Below are positions 5,925 to 8,721 of a stretch of 8,721 nucleotides of DNA, piece after piece. A program made the position numbers and the translations under genes. Position 1 is the first letter of the stretch; each line of letters starts with the position of its first letter. Source of the stretch: an uncultured bacterium (GTDB taxonomy: Bacteria > Bacillota > Clostridia > Lachnospirales > Lachnospiraceae). The stretch lies in the NCBI GenBank assembly GCA_946061355.1, contig CAMGRE010000102.1, positions 1 through 8,721 of the forward strand, read 5' to 3'. The notes under the pieces were generated by a model, which worked only from the letters and a program-made list of their open reading frames with translations, ran no database searches and was not told the DNA's origin.

Positions 5925-8721
5925 GGCAAAGAAGATGCTCCCCCGGAAGGAATACATTAAGATTCGGGGAGCACGTGAGCACAACCTGAAGGGGATCGAT
6001 GTAGATATTCCCAGGAACGAACTGGTGGTTCTGACGGGATTGTCAGGTTCCGGCAAGTCATCTCTGGCATTTGATACGATCTATGCCGAGGGACAGAGAC
6101 GGTATATGGAATCGCTGTCCTCCTACGCGAGACAGTTTCTGGGGCAGATGGAGAAACCGGATGTGGAAAAGATCGAAGGTCTGTCACCTGCGATCTCCAT
6201 CGATCAGAAGTCCACGAACCGCAATCCCAGATCTACGGTCGGAACCGTCACAGAAATCTATGATTATTTCCGTCTGCTCTATGCGAGGATCGGTATTCCG
6301 CATTGCTACAAATGCGGACGGGAGATTAAGAAACAGACGGTGGATCAGATGGCCGATCAGATCATGTCACTTCCGGAGGGTACTAAGATACAGCTCCTGG
6401 CTCCGGTCGTCAGAGGACGCAAAGGAGAGCACGGCAAAGTGCTGGAGCGTGCCAGACGGAGCGGCTATGTGAGAGTCCGGATCGATGGCATCCTGTATGA
6501 GCTCACAGAGGATATCAAGCTTGAGAAAAATGTGAAGCATTATATCGAGATTGTGGTGGACCGTCTGGTGGTGAAGGACGGGATCGCCGGAAGACTTACG
6601 GATTCGATCGAGAGTGCGCTGGCGCTCTCGGAAGGACTTCTGCAGGCGGATGTGATCGGAGGGGAGCCGCTGAATTTCAGTCAGAGCTTCTCCTGCCCGG
6701 ACTGCGGGATCAGTATTGAGGAGATCGAGCCGCGCAGCTTTTCCTTTAACAATCCGTTCGGAGCCTGTCCGGAATGCTTTGGATTGGGCTATAAGATGGA
6801 GTTTGATGTGGATCTGATGATCCCGGATCAGTCACTGAGTATCAATCAGGGAGCGATCGTGGCGATGGGCTGGCAGTCCAGCAGCGACAAATCCAGCTTT
6901 ACCAATGCGATACTGAGAGCCCTGGCAGAGGAATACCATTTTGATCTGGACACTCCGTTTGAAGAATATCCGGATAAGGTCAAAAATATTCTGATCCACG
7001 GAACCGGCGGAAAAGAAGTTGCGGTGCATTACAAAGGTCAGCGCGGAGAGGGCGTTTATCCGGTTGCCTTTGAGGGGCTGATCAAAAATGAGGAGAGACG
7101 TTACCGCGAGACGGGCTCGGAGACCATGAAAGCAGAGTATGAGAGCTTTATGCGTATCACACCCTGTAAGGAGTGCAAAGGCCAGAGACTAAAGAAAGAA
7201 TCACTCGCGGTAACTGTTTCCGATAAAAATATTTATGAGATCACCTCGCTGTCGATCAGGAAGCTGCAGCAATTCCTCGAAACGATGGAACTGACAGACC
7301 AGCAGAAGCTGATCGGACAGCAGGTTTTGAAGGAGATCAGGGCAAGAGTGGGCTTCCTGGTGGATGTCGGACTGGAATATCTGTCACTCTCCAGAGCGAC
7401 AGCGACGCTTTCCGGAGGGGAAGCACAGCGTATCCGTCTTGCCACACAGATTGGTTCCGGTCTGGTCGGGGTGTGTTATATCCTGGACGAGCCCAGTATT
7501 GGACTGCATCAGCGCGACAATGACAAACTGCTTCGGACTTTGAAGAATCTCCGTGATCTGGGTAACACGCTGATCGTGGTAGAACATGATGAGGATACCA
7601 TGCGGGAGGCCGACTATGTTGTGGATATCGGCCCCGGCGCCGGTGAGCACGGCGGAAGAGTGGTTGCAGCAGGCACGGCGGAGGAGATCATGAAGGTGCC
7701 GGAGTCCATCACCGGGCAGTATTTAAGCGGCATCAGGAAGATTCCGGTGCCGGATGTCAGGCGGGAGCCCACGGGTTGGCTGACCGTTCACGGCGCTGCT
7801 GAGAATAATCTCAAAAATATTGATGTCAATATTCCACTCGGAGTGATTACCTGTGTGACAGGTGTGTCAGGATCCGGGAAAAGTTCACTTGTCAATGAGA
7901 TTCTGTATAAAACATTGGCAAAGAAACTGAACAGAGCCCGCACTATACCGGGAAAGCATACATCTATTGAGGGCGTGGAGCAGCTCGATAAGATCATAGC
8001 CATTGACCAGTCGCCCATAGGGCGTACACCCCGCTCCAACCCTGCCACATACACGGGTGTGTTTGACCAGATCCGTGATCTGTTTGCAGGGACACCTGAC
8101 GCGAAGGCAAAAGGATACAAAAAAGGACGGTTCAGCTTCAATGTGAAGGGCGGCCGTTGTGAAGCGTGTTCGGGAGACGGTATCATCAAGATAGAGATGC
8201 ATTTTCTCCCTGATGTGTATGTGCCGTGTGAGGTCTGCGGCGGAAAGCGATATAACCGGGAGACGCTGGATGTCAAATATAAAGGAAAAAGCATTTATGA
8301 TGTGCTGGATATGACGGTTGAGGAGGCTGTGACGTTTTTTGAAAATATTCCTTCCATCCAGCGCAAGATCCAGACGCTGTATGATGTGGGATTATCCTAC
8401 ATCAGACTGGGACAGCCCTCGACAACATTGTCCGGAGGGGAAGCGCAGCGGATCAAGCTCGCCACGGAGTTAAGCCGGGTGAGTACAGGCAGAACCATCT
8501 ATATTATGGATGAGCCTACCACAGGCCTGCATTTTGCGGATGTACACAAACTTGTTGAGATCCTGCACCGTCTGGCGCAGGGCGGCAATACGGTCGTGGT
8601 GATCGAGCATAACCTGGATGTGATCAAGACGGCAGATTATATTATCGATATCGGGCCTGAAGGCGGTGACAAGGGTGGCACGATTGTGGCACAGGGTACA
8701 CCGGAGCAGGTGGCGGAAAAT
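5917..8721 (+). CDS. uvrA: UvrA, excinuclease ABC subunit A, 3' end cut by the window edge
   Basis: Dimeric ABC-type ATPase that scans DNA, recognises damage and delivers UvrB. Reads without interruption for 935 codons; family members are about 940-955 aa, so only a short tail (the usual end follows GTPEQVAEN) is missing. First ATPase half: Walker A GLSGSGKSS (K47), signature LSGGEAQRIRLA (S499), Walker B ILDEPS (E525). Second half: Walker A GVSGSGKSS (K655), signature LSGGEAQRIKLA (S839), Walker B IMDEPT (E866). Zinc sites: C260/C263 with C284/C287; C748/C751 with C771/C774, the C-terminal module that helps damage recognition; two further CxxC pairs (C130/C133 and C417/C420) may form a third zinc site, as in Gram-positive UvrA. 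The ATG at 5917 lies inside the uvrB stop region (ATGAGTGA), with GGAG at 5906-5909 spaced 7 nt, an arrangement suited to translational coupling. Regulation should follow the uvrB LexA box. Confidence 0.98.
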   Translation, partial: MSEAKKMLPRKEYIKIRGAREHNLKGIDVDIPRNELVVLTGLSGSGKSSLAFDTIYAEGQRRYMESLSSYARQFLGQMEKPDVEKIEGLSPAISIDQKSTNRNPRSTVGTVTEIYDYFRLLYARIGIPHCYKCGREIKKQTVDQMADQIMSLPEGTKIQLLAPVVRGRKGEHGKVLERARRSGYVRVRIDGILYELTEDIKLEKNVKHYIEIVVDRLVVKDGIAGRLTDSIESALALSEGLLQADVIGGEPLNFSQSFSCPDCGISIEEIEPRSFSFNNPFGACPECFGLGYKMEFDVDLMIPDQSLSINQGAIVAMGWQSSSDKSSFTNAILRALAEEYHFDLDTPFEEYPDKVKNILIHGTGGKEVAVHYKGQRGEGVYPVAFEGLIKNEERRYRETGSETMKAEYESFMRITPCKECKGQRLKKESLAVTVSDKNIYEITSLSIRKLQQFLETMELTDQQKLIGQQVLKEIRARVGFLVDVGLEYLSLSRATATLSGGEAQRIRLATQIGSGLVGVCYILDEPSIGLHQRDNDKLLRTLKNLRDLGNTLIVVEHDEDTMREADYVVDIGPGAGEHGGRVVAAGTAEEIMKVPESITGQYLSGIRKIPVPDVRREPTGWLTVHGAAENNLKNIDVNIPLGVITCVTGVSGSGKSSLVNEILYKTLAKKLNRARTIPGKHTSIEGVEQLDKIIAIDQSPIGRTPRSNPATYTGVFDQIRDLFAGTPDAKAKGYKKGRFSFNVKGGRCEACSGDGIIKIEMHFLPDVYVPCEVCGGKRYNRETLDVKYKGKSIYDVLDMTVEEAVTFFENIPSIQRKIQTLYDVGLSYIRLGQPSTTLSGGEAQRIKLATELSRVSTGRTIYIMDEPTTGLHFADVHKLVEILHRLAQGGNTVVVIEHNLDVIKTADYIIDIGPEGGDKGGTIVAQGTPEQVAEN

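Overview
The window looks like a chromosomal segment from a Gram-positive anaerobe of the class Clostridia, most likely a Lachnospiraceae-type bacterium. This rests on the style of the protein sequences (UvrB, UvrA and the chemoreceptor), the AGGAG-type ribosome binding sites, consensus sigma-A promoter hexamers and a Bacillus/Clostridium-type LexA box. The species cannot be named from the sequence alone.

Layout, all genes on the + strand. (1) Bases 1-876: 3' part of a carboxy-terminal processing protease (S41/Ctp family) with PDZ and complete Ser-Lys-Gln catalytic set; its N-terminus lies left of the window. A weak intrinsic terminator follows at 892-921. (2) Bases 945-1547: small membrane protein with a YgjV-like three-helix N-terminus and a degenerate GNAT-like C-terminal domain. 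(3) Bases 1686-3737: complete dCache-type methyl-accepting chemotaxis protein with its own near-consensus sigma-A promoter (1582-1610). (4) Bases 3738-3929: a dense control region before uvrB, with a LexA/SOS box (3755-3768), a 69-nt imperfect inverted repeat followed by a T-run (3779-3856), and a candidate extended -10 promoter lying inside the left arm of that repeat. (5) Bases 3930-5924: uvrB, complete. (6) Bases 5917-8721: uvrA, overlapping uvrB by 8 nt and running off the right edge probably a few residues before its stop.

uvrB and uvrA form an SOS-controlled operon for nucleotide excision repair: UvrA finds damage and loads UvrB, which then recruits UvrC (not in the window). The two genes between the protease and uvrB have visibly lower GC content than their neighbours. 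In Bacillus subtilis ctpB and uvrBA lie in the same chromosomal neighbourhood, so the membrane protein and chemoreceptor look like a later insertion into a conserved core-gene neighbourhood. I see no mobile-element genes, CRISPR, tRNA or rRNA. Most of the window is ordinary core genome. The parts that deserve attention are the uvrB leader, the YgjV-GNAT-like fusion and the AT-richer island; I do not see evidence for a wholly new multi-gene system.
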